Part shown: piece by piece, positions 10,095 to 23,185 of the stretch
How positions within the stretch are numbered: the first letter of the stretch is position 1
Layout: each line of letters begins with the position of its first letter
Assembly (NCBI GenBank): GCA_964036195.1
Contig: OZ038459.1
Span: forward strand, 11,467,206 to 11,531,205
Direction of reading: 5' to 3'
DNA: 64,000 nt
From: Sphaerolaimus hirsutus
Lineage: Eukaryota > Nematoda > Chromadorea > Monhysterida > Sphaerolaimidae
Position numbers and translations under genes: made by a program
The notes under the pieces: model-generated
The model's database searches: none
Seen by the model: only the letters and a program-made list of their open reading frames with translations
What the model was told of the DNA's origin: nothing

Positions 10095-13000
10095 ATGGCG
10101 CAGTGGTCGAGCGATGATAGCTGCAACGAGGCCCAGCAGATTATCAGCTACGAAACCCGCCGGAAGCGCATCAGGAAGCGCAGATTGAGGTTGGTTTTTT
10201 GGCACATTGCCAAACAGTTAAGATTATAGGTCAGGGGATCTGTTGGCTGTAATTTTACCAAAATATGATCTCCCCGCATGGAATCGGAGTTTTTCTCCTC
10301 GCGTGTGTCAGCTGATTTTGAGCATTCTTAACTACGGTACCAACTACCGTATGCCAGTTTTACATTGCTACATTGAAGGGGTCGGAGCGGAGACGATCAA
10401 AGGGGCCGCAGCAAATTCAATAAACACGTATACTTATTTAAATGCATGCAATTGGGTCAATTATGTAAAAAAATTACTGGATGCGGCTTATGCGATGCGT
10501 GTAAATACCTCTAACGTATCTTCCATCTAGCCATTCACCTTCAAATCTACCACCCGCTACCTCTGCGCACAGGAACTGCCGCTCCGACTGGACGATTCCA
10601 TGCAGCGGCAGTTCGCAAGCCGCTTCAGCCGCGTGTTGCCGCCTGCCGCTAGAGGACCATGCGAGAACGGCCGTTTTTGGAGCCACTGGTGGATACACGC
10701 GACTGAATGGCGATGCTATAGTTGTTACGACAAGTGAGTAGGTGTGGTTAGGATTCATGCGGAATTCCGATCGCCAGTCGAGTGAGATGTCTTGATTCAG
10801 CCCCGGTCCATTACCGACAAATGATGATTTTGAATCGTCGAAGTCTCGAATCCTTTTGACTCCAGGATTAGCAAAAGATTAGCAAAATCTATTTTCATTT
10901 ATGAAGCAGTTATACGTATCCTTGTGTACAGTTTTCCCTTGAATAACCCCTCAAGGTTTGCTGAAAACTGAATTGATCCATCGCTCTTTCGATTATATAC
11001 GGTTTGCTAGCTTTCCCCCTCTTTTGCTCTGCAATACACATTTACTAGCAAAGCTGCAGCCTTCAACTTTGGCCCCCCGCAGACGCACCACCGCGACTAT
11101 ATGTGCACCGCGCGCAAATGCCTTTCGACACCGACTGCACAACAACCATCAACAATGCGCTGAGATCAACTGCGCTCGCTGCGCAGAGTGATCCGGACGC
11201 TGTCGCTGGCCAACTTACTGATCTGATTTCCCAAGGTTCTTTGATTCGGTCAATTTTTCTCTTTCATTGATCCAAGGACAGGTACCCAGGGGGAGCCGCC
11301 CCTTTCTGGGGTGAGGCATGTGAACTGTAAGGAAACGTAAATATAAATACAAGGCACGAAATTGGATTTCATATACGATTCGCCCCCACCCCTCCATTCA
11401 AAAAGCCTGGATATACGTCCCCTTAGAAAATTATTGATCAAGTCCGAATTTCAGTCCCCTTCAACCCAGGTGCTGATGTAAATGGGCGCGACCCCTCGTC
11501 GGGGCACTGCGCATTGCACAATGCGTGCAGCGTGGGCAGCGAGACTGCTGTGAAGGTATTGCTCGCTTATGGTGCCACGCCCAATTTGAAGACCGGCAAG
11601 CTTGGCTCGTTGGTTTTACAAACATTATCCTATTTTGCATCTGTTCCGTGTCTATATATTTCGCACTGGTTAACGGATTTCAATAACAATCTTAAAACAT
11701 TTTTCCAATGTCTGCAGACAAAATCAGTCACCGCTGCACATCGCTGCCGCTGCCGGTCATTGGCACTGTGCCAATGCTTTGCTGGAAGCCGGTGCCAAAA
11801 CACAAGTATTTGATTATAAGGAACAGACGCCGCTGTTTTTGGCAGCACATGCAGGCAAATTACCCGTTGGTTTAATGATAAATTTGACTCAAATTTAGTT
11901 GACGCGTATACTTATAATAGTCGATAGGTCCAAAATTCACAGAAATAAGTTAAGCCCAGAAATGCCGTATAGAGTGGTCAAAGGTTCAAACGGAATCGGA
12001 ATTGCTTTTTGAATTTCCATGATCAGGATTGGTTTTTAGAATTAGCGTGTTCGGGATAAGGATTTTGGATAAAGTTATAGTATTTACGGTTTTTCTCTGA
12101 TTTTTAACAAAAATGTTTAAAAACACACTTTGATGCCAGAGAAGTGGCATAAAATGCTCACCGTTCACATTTCTCAGTGCAAAACTATTTGGCAACAATT
12201 TTTCGGGATAGGGATTGGGATTTAGATTTTTGGGGGATCGGGACCACAAAATCCCGAAAAGTATCGGAGTCGGGCTTCCGTCTGAACCATAATTCGGTCG
12301 CGCACTTGGGGAATATGAGTGAGCAGTCCATTGGACACACATAAGTTGCAGGAAATGGAAGTTGAAACTCAAAATGCGATTTTCTTAAAAAAATTTTTTA
12401 CTTTTCGGCGTTTGAAAGTGAACGCATCAGTTGTAAAATGCTGTATTTCAGATGGTGAAGTTGCTGCTCGCTTACGGTGCTGACCCGAACTGCCGTACAG
12501 TGGAAGGTGCGTGTCTTGCCAGGCATGGCAAGCCATTTTTTATCCATTTTAAGCATTTTTTAAAGTATGTTGTTAAAATTTTGCATGTGTGTGCAATTTC
12601 GCATAAAGACCAGCACTGTTTTTGCGCGTGTTTCTGCATTTCACATTGTTCTGTATGATGCAAAACCACCAAGTTTTTAGTTGTTACTTATCCCGTAGAT
12701 ATTTTGCAATTTTTTGCACACCAGTGCGCAATTTCGTATACACATTGCTGATTGTTTTCATTGATTTTGTGTCATTTTTAGCGTACAAGATGTTTTTAGT
12801 TTTTTCATTCTTAGATGATGACATTGGCTGATCTGATATATATATAGTACACAGACGTATCATAGCTTTTTTTACATGGTAACGCGGAAAAATGGTAGGT
12901 AAAAATACAACAGAGTGCGCCTATTAAGCATGCATACCTGGCAAACATTTGGAAATGAAACTTGAAATGCATTTTCTCGAGATAAACTTTTTGGGATCAT

Positions 13001-16000
13001 CGACTATCGTATATATTACACAAGTAAATATTTTGCTGCGTAGACAAACACTACCAGTAATATAAATACATGGGCATACAGTAGTTTATAAGGTAGCAAA
13101 CGTATTTATTTATTCAGTGGATACTTACGCGTTTGCACACTGCTCTAGTCAGCTAACACTTTCTTTTTGTAACACGTTTCACGCTGTGTTGTGTAAAAGG
13201 CTGCTTCTATTTAATGCAGACAATGATAAAAGCAAAATGCAATGGCAGCCTTTAAAAATATTTGTTATATTTACTCCTGGACCAGTCTGTTTCAGCCAAG
13301 CTGAAAAGTATACTGGCAAGTAGTGATGGAGAAAAAGCGCTTTTTAAACTGCCCCGCTTTTTAATAAAAGGCGCTTTTTTCGCGTTTTGTATAGGAGTGT
13401 CAATAATTAAAAAATAGCAATTTGTCGGACGAAACTTTTAATATTGAGTATGTTGATGGACATCCGCCCCCTCACTGTGTCTGCTTTTGATGTATTTTCA
13501 ATCTGCCTGCAAATAGTTCATTTCATACATAACAAGATCTATGTCAGCTGCAGACAGGGGTCTCCCGGGGGGGGGGCTGCCCTCCCCTCCAAATCGGCTA
13601 GCTATCTATCTATCGCGGAGGCCGCTCAGCTATCTATCTATCCCGAGGCAAAATTTTTGGCTACTACCCCCAATGACCCCCCCCCCCCCAAATCGCTCAG
13701 CTATCTATCTATCTGGAGTGGTTTTTGAGAAATTTTGCCCCAATTTTCGCTCAAAATCATTTATTTTCGCACCATTTTATAGTTTTTCACCTTCAAAATC
13801 GTGCTTTCCGGCTATATACATGGTTATATACCTATTTTTAGCCATTTTAAACCTACTTTTGGCTACTTTAAACTGATTATTAGCGATTTTTCCTCTTTCT
13901 GCCTTCTTAGCCTTGAAAAAGCCTATAAATTGTGCCCTCGCCAGCCCCCCCAAGCCCCCCCCAGCCCCCCCCAGAAAATTTTTCAGATATCTATCCCTCC
14001 GGAGGGGCGTTTTGCTATCTATCCAGCCCCCGCGAGGGTCAAAATCTTGGAGACCCCTGGCTGCACAGTATATATATTTATGTCTTTGATGCTGGCTAAT
14101 TTCTCCATTGCAAACACAGGCTATACAGCGCTGAAGGAATCGGTGTTCAGCGGCAACAGCAAGCTAACGGAACTGCTGCTAGACAACGGCGCCGCACCGT
14201 GGCCCTGTGATTTTATACTGCTCGCAGGTGGGCGGAGCTAGATATTTTAAGGATTCTTGATTTGCCTATTTGAGTGAAGGAATGTAGGTAAAAGATTCAA
14301 ACGGTGACACATTTCAATCAAAGATTTCTCGTGTATTCCACAATTCCGATTTGGACGGGTAAATCAATTTAGTCACTGAGCTTCCTCTTCAAAACATATA
14401 CAATTGTGAAAGAATTGCGTGCTAGGTATGCCTAATGTAAAAGATAGGACGCACAATCACAGGCCTCATTGTGCCCAATTCGTGTGTGTTTTTGCACACA
14501 ATGCAGTCACTATTTATTAGTACAAATGCCCTTTACAAACACGATCCACAATCTTGACAAACAGGGTTAGTAGATGGCAAAGTTGCTTCCCAAGAATGCA
14601 ATTGCACATGTATAGGGGGTTGACTTGAGTTTTTAGGGGCTGAGTTTACAATTGAGGGTTGAGTTGATGGGTGTTTATAAATTAGGGTTGAGTTGACAGA
14701 AGTTTAAAAATAAGGGGCTGTTGACACAAGTTCACAAATTAGAGGCCGAGTTTATGGGAGTTGAGTTGATGGGTGTTTGCCAAATTAGGGGCTGAGTTTA
14801 TGGGAGTTAACAATAACATTACCATAATCCTTAAGTGAGGCCCCCGGGGCTAAAAAATATAAATTGTGATATAATGCATTTGTGGGTTACTGATTACAAT
14901 GATTTGAAATATGCACTCCATTCTGACAGTACATTACAATAACCCTGAAATTGAACCCAAAATGGGGCCAAAACTTTCAAATTGTGAAATGATGCATTGT
15001 GGGTTTCTAATTGCACTGATTTGATATATAATGCACTCCATTTTGACACTACATTACCATAACCCTGAAAATGAACCACTGGGGCCAAAAACTTTCAATT
15101 TGTGAAATGATGCAATTTTGGGTTTCTGATTGCACTGATTTCAAATTTAGGTTTCTGATTGCACTGATTTGATATATGCACTCCATTGACACTACATTAC
15201 CATAACCCGTTAATGAACCCATGGGGCCAAAAACTTTCAATTTGTGAAATGATGCAATTTTGGGTTTCTGATTGCACTGATTTCAAATTTAGGTTTCTGA
15301 TTGCACTGATTTGATATATGCACTCCATTGACACTACATTACCATAACCCGTTAATGAACCCATGGGGCCAAATACTTTCAATTTGAGAAATGATGCATT
15401 TTTGGGTTTCTGATTGCACTCATTTGAAATATGCACTTCATTTTGACACTACATTACCATAACCCTGAAAATGAACCACTGGGGCCAAAAACTTTCAATT
15501 TGTGAAATGATGCATTTTTGGGTTTCTGATTGCACTGATTTCAAATTTGGGTTTCTGATTGCACTGATTTGATACATGCACTCCATTTTGACACTACATT
15601 ACCATAACCCTCAAAATGGACCCATGGGGTTAAATACTTTCAATTTGAGAAATGATGCATTTTCGGGTTTCTGATTGCACTCATTTGAAATATGCACTTC
15701 ATTTTGACACTACATAACCATAACCCTAAAATGAACCCCCTGGGCCAAAAACTTTCAAACCATAAAATGATGGATTTGTGGGTTTCTGAGTGTAGCGATT
15801 TCAAATATGCCCAGGGCTTAAAAAATTAGAAATTGTGAAATGATTCAATGTGGGTTTCTAATTGCACTGATTTGAAATATGCACTCTGTTTTGACACTAC
15901 ATAACCCTGAAAACTACATAACCATAACCCTGTAAATGAACCTCTGGAGCCAAAAACTTTCAATTTGTGAAATCATTCATTTTTGGGTTTCTGATTGCAC

Positions 16001-19000
16001 TGATTTCAAATTTGGGTCTCTGATTGCACCAATTTGATATATGCACTCCATTTTCACACTACATTACCATAACCCTAAAAATGAACCCATGGGGCCAAAT
16101 ACTTTCAATTTGAGAAATGATGCATTTTCGGGTTTCTGAAAGCACTCATTTGAAATATGCACTTCATTTTGACACTACATTACCATAACCCTAAAAATGA
16201 ACCCCCTGGGCCAAAAACTTTCAAACCATAAAATGATGGATTTGTGGGTTTCTGAGTGTAGCAATTTCAAATATGCCCAGGGCTTAAAAAATTAGAAATT
16301 GTGAAATGATTTGATGTGGGTTTCTAATTGCACTGATTTGAAATATGCAATCCATTTTGACACTACAAAACCCTGAAAACTACATAACCTGAAAATGAAC
16401 CTCTGGAGCCAAAAACTTTCAATTTGTGAAATCATAAATTTTCAGGTTTCTGATTTCACTCATTTGAAATATGCACTTCATTTTCACACTACATTACCAT
16501 AACCATAAAAATGAACCCCCTAAGCCAAAAACTTTCAAATCATAAAATGATGCATTTGTGGGTTTCTGATTGTAGCGATTTCAAATATGCACTCCATTTT
16601 GACACTACATTACTAAAACCCTGAAATTGAACCCCTAGACCCAAAAATTTCTTATTGTGAAATGATGCATTTTGCAGGTTTCTAATTGCACTGATTTGAA
16701 ATGACTCAATTTCAACTCTACATTACTGTAAGCCTTTAATTGAACCCATGGGGCTAATAAATTAGAAATTGTGAAATGATGCATTTGTGGCTTTTTGATT
16801 GCCTTGATTTGAAATATGCACTTCATTTTGACACTACATTACCATAACCCTGAAAATGAACCCCCAGGGCCAAAAATTTTCAAATCATAAAATGATGTGT
16901 TTGTGGGTTTCTGATTGTAGCGATTTCAAATATGCACTCCATTTTGACACCACATTACTAAAACCCTGATAATGAACCCCTGGGCACAAAAACTTTCAAT
17001 TTGTGAAATGATGCATTTGTGGGTTTTTTATTGCACTGATTTGAGATGTGCACTCCATTTCTACTCTACATTACCATAACTTTTTAAGTCTAACCCCTGG
17101 GGCTAAAAAATTGAAAATTGTGAATTGATGCATTTGTGGATTGATGATAGTGATTTTTTGAAATATTCATACCATTTTCCAAATTAGGGGCTGAGTTTAC
17201 AGGAGTTTCCAAACTAGGGGCTGTGTTTACAGGATTTAGAGGGGGTCCCCATGGGGTGCCATTTTTGGGGGGTCTCCAGGGGGTGCCATTTTCTGGAGGT
17301 ACATATGGGGGTGCCATTTCAAGGGGGTCCACATGGGATGCCATTTTTTGGGTGGTCCCCAGGGGTGCCATTTTTTGGTGGTCCTCAGGGGGGTGCTATA
17401 TTTTTTTTTGCGGGGGGGGGGGGGTCCATATGGGGTGCCATTTTGAGGGGGGGTCCCCAGGGGGGTGCCATTTTTGGAGAGTCCCCAGGGGGAGCCAACT
17501 TTGGGTGGGTCCCCAGGGGGTGCCATTTTTGTGGGGGTTCCTAGGGGGTGCCATGTTTGGGGGGTCCCCAGGGGGTGCTATTTTTGGGGGGTCCCAAGGG
17601 GGTGCCATTTTTAGGGGGTCCCTAAGGGGTGCCATTTTCTGGTGGTCCTCAGGGGGTGCCATATTTGTGGGGCCCTAGGGGGTCCCATTTTTGGGCGGTT
17701 CCCAGGGGGTGCCACTTTTGGGGGGTTCCCCAGGGGGTGCCATTTGGAGGGGGGTCCCCATTGGGGTGTCAGTTTTTGCAAGCCTCTGAGAAGTGGGTAC
17801 CTAAAGCAGGATTCTCTCCAACCTTCAGTTGGGTTTTGTAGAGTCACCAGGGGGAGCCAACTTTGGGTGGGTCCCCAGGGGGTGCCATTTTTGTGGGGGT
17901 TCCTAGGGGGTGCCATGTTTGGGGGGTCCCCAGGGGTGCTATTTTTGGGGGGTCCCTAAGGGGTGCCATTTTTGGGGGGTCCCTAAGGGGTGCCATTTTT
18001 TGCTGGTCCTCAGGGGGTGCCATATTTGTGGGGCCCTAGGGGGTCCCATTTTTGGGCGGTTCCCAGGGGGTGCCACTTTTGGGAGGTTCCCCAGGGGGTG
18101 CCATTTGGAGGGGGGTCCCCATTGGGGTGTCAGTTTTTGCAAGCCTCTGAGTAGTGGGTACCTATAGCAGGATTCTCTCCAACCTTCAGTTGGGTTTTGT
18201 GGTTCTCTACAATTTATACCACAAGGATTTACAAACACAAAAAGAACAGCAAAGCACAAATGTAACCAATTGAAGATTACAACAAAGTTTGACACCTTGC
18301 AAAAACCACACTATCATATCACAAAACCTATACCACACAGAATGCACAGGGTCCCCAGGGGGGTGCCATTTTTGGAGAGTCCCCAGGGGGAGCCAACTTT
18401 GGGTGGGTCCCCAGGGGGTGCCATTTTTGTGGGGGTTCCTAGGGGGTGCCATGTTTGGGGGGTCCCCAGGGGGTGCTATTTTTATGGGGTCCCAAGGGGG
18501 TGCCATTTTTGGGGGGGCCCTAAGGGGTGCCATTTTCTGGTGGTCCTCAGGGGGTGCCATATTTGTGGGGCCCTAGGGGGTCCCATTTTTGGGTGGTTCC
18601 CAGGGGGTGCCACTTTTGGGAGGTTCCCCAGGGGGTGTCATTTGGAGGGGGGTCCCCATTGGGGTGTCAGTTTTTGCAAGCCTCTGAGTAGTGGGTACCT
18701 ATAGCAGGATTCTCTCCAACCTTCAGTTGGGTTTTGTGGTTCTCTACAATTTATACCACAAGGATTTACAAACACAAAAAGAACAGCAAAGCACAAATGT
18801 AACCAATTGAAGTTTACAACAAAGTTTGACACCTTGCGAAAACCACACTATCATATCACAAAACCTATACCACACAGATTGCACACTGCACACCATCATA
18901 CCAAATCGCAAACTGTCTACATTTTACTACCGAGTTTCATGCCCAACCATTTTACAGAAGTTTACAAAAATCCATTCCAAAACATTGCATCTTTGGTATT

Positions 19001-20312
19001 GGTCTTGTTATTGTTGGTAGATTACATACCGCATTTCAAAACACATGCCTAGCATGTGGGCAAACTTAACTAAAGTATCATATTTTCTCCAATGGTATTA
19101 ATTGTAGAGAACCACAAAACCCGACCGAAGGTCGGAGAGAATCCTGCTAGTAGCACACAAGCTCATACGACAGTCAAACAATATGCTCGTTTGTCCCCGC
19201 AGCTGTGCGCGGGAATCACGCCGCCTGCCTGCGGCTGTTGTTGTCGCGCGGCTACGGGCTGCACGGCCTCAGCAACGGCCTGCCGCCGCTGCACTGGGCA
19301 GTCAGGTTGGGCCATCTCGAGTGCGTGCAGGTCATTGCTGAGTTTGGTGAGTATACCGAGTGGAGGGCATATTATACTTTGCGCAGAGACCTACCATAAT
19401 TTTATGAAAAAAAATTGTGATAAATTTCGTAATAATTTATTCCATAGTGTTATGATGAAAAACTGTCTAATTTTTGGTTCTTCATTCAGATGGGTTATGG
19501 TAGGTTTCCATGCAAAGCGTGACGTCCGCCGACTATATGCATGCGACGTGTGCGTTGTTTGTGCGACTTTGCTAGCTACGATCTTTTGCGCTCGCGCGCA
19601 GGCACCGATGTGAACGGACTCGCTAATGGCTGGTCCCCACTGCACTGCGCCGTCCGCTGGATACCCACCATCGGTTTAGGCAATGTGTGAGTTCGCCTGG
19701 AAATATATGAATTCAAATATTGGTTTTTATATTCCCTCGACTGCATCTGGGAACTGCACAGCTATGACAAGCGCGACCCGCGGGACACTTTCGTTGAAAT
19801 GGTGCGTCTTTTGACGAGCCACGGCGCCCACATCGATTGCTACAGTCGTCTGTTGCAGAATACGCCCTTGTCTTTGGCTCTCAAGCATAGGTTTGTTATG
19901 ACGACTTGCAGCGGATCAGCAAAAATCGGGTTTATCTAATTTCAATCACAGACACTATTGGGCCGCGGTGGTGCTGCTTTCATTTGGCAGCGATCCAAGC
20001 GCCGGTGAACACGCGCTGCACCAGAGCGGCTCGATGTACCGGGAACTGTGCACCGACGCGTCGCCGGCCTTGTTGCAGCTACTGTCCAAGGCCGGCATGC
20101 CGGGCACCTTCAACGACACCATTCCGACTCCGCCCACTTTGGGTACTCTGGTCACTGCGGCCGTTTGGCAGGCGATGTCGCGCATTTTGCGAATGAGAAG
20201 AGTAGAAGAGAAAGTGTTGGATAGGAACGTGCAAACGGTTATGGAGCTTGCAGACTCGCTGCCGCTGCCAGAAGCGCTAAAGCGAAGAGTGGTCAATACA
20301 TTCGACCTGTGA
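10095..20312 (+). CDS. Ankyrin-repeat protein, possibly ASB-like (ankyrin/SOCS-box), 11 exons, 539 aa
   Basis: Exons are 10095-10189, 10531-10733, 11083-11235, 11470-11608, 11718-11865, 12452-12506, 14120-14227, 19203-19346, 19602-19686, 19762-19890 and 19952-20312. The 1620-nt CDS is in frame through all ten junctions. Residues 1-130 form a low-complexity Arg/Ser-rich start (ETRRKRIRKRR) without recognised domain. From about residue 130 to 430 there are roughly eight ankyrin repeats, for example QSPLHIAAAAGHWHCANALL, QTPLFLAAHAGKLPMVKLLL, LPPLHWAVRLGHLECVQVIA and WSPLHCAVRW. The C-terminal 100 residues end LPLPEALKRRVV, reminiscent of the LPLP-x-LK end of SOCS boxes in ASB-type ubiquitin-ligase adaptors, but the leading half of a SOCS box is not convincing, so adaptor function is inference. 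The start is the first in-frame ATG after a possible acceptor at 10088 and could change if an upstream coding exon exists. Intron 7 (14228-19202) holds two tandem arrays. Confidence 0.88.
11983..12292 (+). mobile_element. Decayed GGGATC-family MITE in ankyrin gene intron 5
   Basis: The ends GGTTCAAACGGAATCGG and TTCCGTCTGAACC, a recognisable core (TGATGCCAGAGAAGTGGC) and scattered GGGAT words mark an old copy. The hexamer arms have largely degraded. Confidence 0.65.
13323..13390. repeat. Fragment of an AGTGATGGA...GCGC element
   Basis: TAGTGATGGAGAAAAAGCGC is followed by alternating CGCTTTTT words, resembling the left end of the GGCGCC family. No right terminus is seen, so it is probably truncated. 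It lies in ankyrin gene intron 6. Confidence 0.45.
13555..14059. mobile_element. hAT-like MITE, CAGGGGTCTCC family, in ankyrin gene intron 6
   Basis: Ends CAGGGGTCTCC and GGAGACCCCTG have flanks GCTGCAGA and GCTGCACA (7 of 8). Runs of CTATCTATCTAT recur through the body. Confidence 0.8.
14617..17240. repeat. Satellite-like tandem array in ankyrin gene intron 7 (about 115-bp unit, with 143-bp variants)
   Basis: About 17 units between 14830 and 17160 share GACACTACATTACCATAACCC, then ATGAACCC, a (TGGGGCC)AAAAACTTTCAA block, GTGAAATGATGCATTT and GGTTTCTGATTGCACTGATTT. Some units carry an extra 28-30 bp duplication of the last block, giving 143-145 bp spacing. The array is flanked on both sides by a different short repeat (AAATTAGGGGCTGAGTTTA; 14617-14805 and 17178-17235). 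Confidence 0.9.
17236..18690. repeat. G-rich minisatellite in ankyrin gene intron 7 (about 29-bp unit) with higher-order repeats
   Basis: The unit is GGGGTCCCCAGGGGGTGCCA followed by TTTTTGG. Blocks of units ending in a common tail (TGCAAGCCTCTGAG, AGCAGGATTCTCTCC) recur at 17460-17845, 17846-18190 and 18356-18735, a higher-order duplication. One 13-G run is at 17408-17423. The many short proline- or glycine-rich reading frames here are repeat artefacts. Confidence 0.88.
18703..19150. mobile_element. Inverted-repeat element at the end of the minisatellite
   Basis: AGCAGGATTCTCTCCAACC...GGTTCTCTACAAT at 18703-18748 is repeated inverted at 19102-19150 (ATTGTAGAGAACC...GGAGAGAATCCTGCT). The left 200 bp are duplicated at 18160-18350, so the element seems to have been captured in the array amplification. 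Confidence 0.65.
19351..19548. mobile_element. TACTCGGCGGA-family element in ankyrin gene intron 8
   Basis: Diverged TATACCGAGTGGAGG and GTCCGCCGACTATATG ends, with the family body (GTGATAAATTTCGTAATAA, TTCAGATGGGTTATGGTAGG). It starts a few bases after the exon 8 donor. Confidence 0.6.
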
Positions 20313-20669
20313 GGGACCGCACTTGCCGTTGAAAATTGGGCGACTTTTTAGGCATTTGTGTACATATTGCATATAGGTTTTGCTTCTTATTGATCATGAT
20401 CCTTTGTGTGTGTGCAAGATCATGCACGTATGTTGCAAATAACCAAAAGCAACAGTTGCGTGAATCCGAGTATTTTGCAAAAAGTTGACTGAACATTTTC
20501 CATTGCAGTTTTCAACTTGAAAAGTAAACAAAATGTGATGCACAACCCCCCGCCCCACCCTGAGCGACCACCCAATAACTCATATAAGCTGTAAACTGTA
20601 CCTATAGCTGGTCGTAGCTACGGCTAAATCAAATGACCGGTTTTTCCCTAGTAAACAAAGGCATCAACC

Positions 20670-20930
20670 AGTCAATGCACCAATGTCGCCGCACGCACTA
20701 TTTTACCAACACAAGTAAACTCAAATTGGGTGCTTATAAATCAACTTTGGGTATAAATATAAATCAACACATGTATTTGAGTTTACCACAGTGAGTTATT
20801 TTTAATCTTCGTCAACTGCAGTTGACTGACACCTCATTCTGGTAAACTCAAATGCGTTCAAAGCCAATTTATGAGTTTGATATTTCCGAATTTACTGGCA
20901 GTAAACTAGTGTGTGAAGCGCCAATTGGTT
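20670..20930. mobile_element. Foldback element with GGTAAACTCAAAT words
   Basis: Inverted ends around CACACTAGTTTACTG, and several inverted GTAAACTCAAAT/ATTTGAGTTTACC words. The same words occur in the element at 58985-59175 (tetraspanin intron 1). Confidence 0.55.
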
Positions 20931-21486
20931 TGCAATTGTCGACACGCGACACGTGAAGCATGATTTTGCACATGTATGTTCCTTGTGCCAATGTAAATGA
21001 TTATGCTTATCTACCCACCTTTTGTGTACACAGTTGTATCGAAGTACAACATCTGAAGGTGTAAATATAGGTATCTGGATATAAATACGTACAGATTATA
21101 GGATTTGTTTATAGAGAGGTTGATATTGATTTCTGGTGGCGTTGTACAGTAAGAATCTATCGGCTTGCAGATTTTTAATAAATAGATAGTTTATTTTTGT
21201 GTCTTTCACGTTTAGTGATTTCTCTGGTGGTTAGATGTTTTAACACAGACGATATGAATGTTTTCTATGTTGTTTGATGGTAAAAATTTTTTACGCATTT
21301 GCTTTTAGTGTTTTGGGACTTCCGCCTAGGTACGTGATAAATAGTATTCCGTTTTTTGTTGTTTTTAAGTGCGTTGCTTGCAGATCATTGTTTTGATGAT
21401 CACAATCTATAGTGATAGAAATTTTATTGGGAAATTCCCGTGTTTAACTGTGACGTATGTTTTTATAAGTGTACATATTAATGGGT

Positions 21487-21681
21487 ATACTCGGCGGACA
21501 TCACACTTAGTATGGAAACATATCATAACCCATCTGAATAATGAACCAATTTTTTTTACAGTTTTTCATCATAATATTTCGTTTTTACTATGGAATATTT
21601 AGTTACGAAATTTATAACAAAATTGTATTCATTAAATTATGGTAGGATTCTGTATACTTTGCGGTCCGCCGAGTATACATG
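21487..21681. mobile_element. TACTCGGCGGA-family element, intergenic, well preserved
   Basis: TACTCGGCGGACATCACAC and GCGGTCCGCCGAGTATA are clean inverted ends, about 195 bp apart. Confidence 0.78.
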
Positions 21682-21906
21682 TTTTCCCTCTCAAATAACA
21701 TCTTTTTCATTTACTGCCACGGCATCGTTGCTGATTTTTAGGTGTATTTATTTTATTTCGCGCAGAATGACATCTCAGGCTTTCCATGTCAAATAACCAA
21801 AAATGAAATTTACCGCAAGGATTATCATCATTGCACTTGATCCCGAGTCCAAGTCCGCTTAGCTCTTGGCGCCCCCTGCATGGGGATGCTATATTTGAGT
21901 ATTGAT

Positions 21907-22991
21907 TAGGGTTGGCCGATGTTTTCTTTTAAACGTTTTTAAATAAAAAACATGACATCAGAAATGTTTTGTTGTTGTTTTTTAAATCGGCCGAAATTTG
22001 TAGTACTAAGCACTAGGTATTTTGCAAAATTTTTGCGCGCAAGCGCGCAATTTAACACACAAATTGACATTGGTGGTTGATTTCATTGGTTTTGTGGCAT
22101 TTTTAGTATCATAGCATCCATTTCTATGTGCTACCATGGGTTAATAAGCCGTCATATGTGGCTGTAGTATATAATATTGAGGTAATGTACTTCCATGTAC
22201 CTCCACAGTGTGTAACTTCACTCCCAAAGTAACAACCTCCTTTTATAACCTTGTTACATCACTATTTCGTGCCAAACTTCACCTAAAGTCACGTTCGACT
22301 ATACGAACATTGATGATGTCGACAAAAATGGATTTTTTTGACACAAATCACCACTTATAATGCTATCCCATGGCTCCACAGCCATTATATGGTCATACAT
22401 ATATAACATCACAGAGTATTGCCACTGTCTGATATACCTATATATGTTGACACTAGGTCATATCTGTTAACTTTAAACAAAAACGTTTTTTATTTGAAAA
22501 AAACGTTGTTTTTAAAAAAAACGTTGTTTTTTATAAAAAACATCTACCGTATTACCTCGAAATACCCCCATGTGGGTTTATTATTTCGCCAGCAAAATTT
22601 GAGGGGGGGTTATTCGAGGGGGGTCTTATTATTTCGTCAGAAATTTTCGTAAGGATCGTAGTAAATAGTAGGCATTTGCATGCCCAAAACAGGTAATAAA
22701 TGTGTCCAAACAAGATATATTTGGACATAAAAGCGTAGATTAGCTACACAAACATGTCCATGTGTAGCTGCAATACAAATAAACAGTAATATACATCATG
22801 TACATTGCATACATGACGTATTTATTATGTACATGACGTACATCATTCCGAAGGGGGGGGGGGGGGGTATTTCGAGGGGGGGGGGTTTATTATTTCCCAA
22901 GCCGATTTTGAGGGGGGGGGGGGTTAATTCAAGGGGGGGATAATTCGAGGTAATACGGTAGTTTAAAAAAAACGTTTTTTTTCCAACCCTA
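21907..22991. mobile_element. hAT-like MITE, TAGGGTTGG family, with nested C-rich TA element
   Basis: A perfect 8-bp duplication GTATTGAT (21899-21906 and 22992-22999) bounds ends TAGGGTTGG and CCAACCCTA. The arms are AAACGTTTTTT words. At about 22548-22965 the interior carries an inserted CGAAATACCCCC/GGGGGTATT element. Confidence 0.82.
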
Positions 22992-23185
22992 GTATTGATT
23001 GAAAATATTATTTTTTGCAACCGTTTCGTTTCGCAGGTAAACCGATTCACAAGTGTGCCTAATAGGTGAACCTTTGCTTATTCATTGTTCCAGTCAGTGT
23101 ATGATCAAGCGATAATCGAATTTGCAACACTACCTTCACTATAATATATACAACAACAATACTTTCATTACTATTCACAGCAAGA

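Larger units (their letters stand above)
20313..23185. other. Intergenic region between ankyrin and Ly6 genes
   Basis: No ORF with recognisable similarity. It contains the ankyrin 3' flank, the foldback at 20.7 kb, a TACTCGGCGGA element (21.5 kb) and the composite TAGGGTTGG element (21.9-23.0 kb). Confidence 0.7.

Noticed and set aside
13541-13876. ORF with repeated Tyr-Leu-Ser words
   Set aside because: It is the translation of CTATCTAT words inside a CAGGGGTCTCC MITE.
17090-18832. Long Gly- or Pro-rich frames suggesting collagen-like or proline-rich proteins
   Set aside because: They are produced by the 29-bp G-rich minisatellite in an intron. Frames are open on both strands and shift between units.
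22796-22970. C/G-run alternations considered as a CRISPR-like array
   Set aside because: There is no regular repeat-spacer structure, and the genome is clearly eukaryotic with spliced genes.
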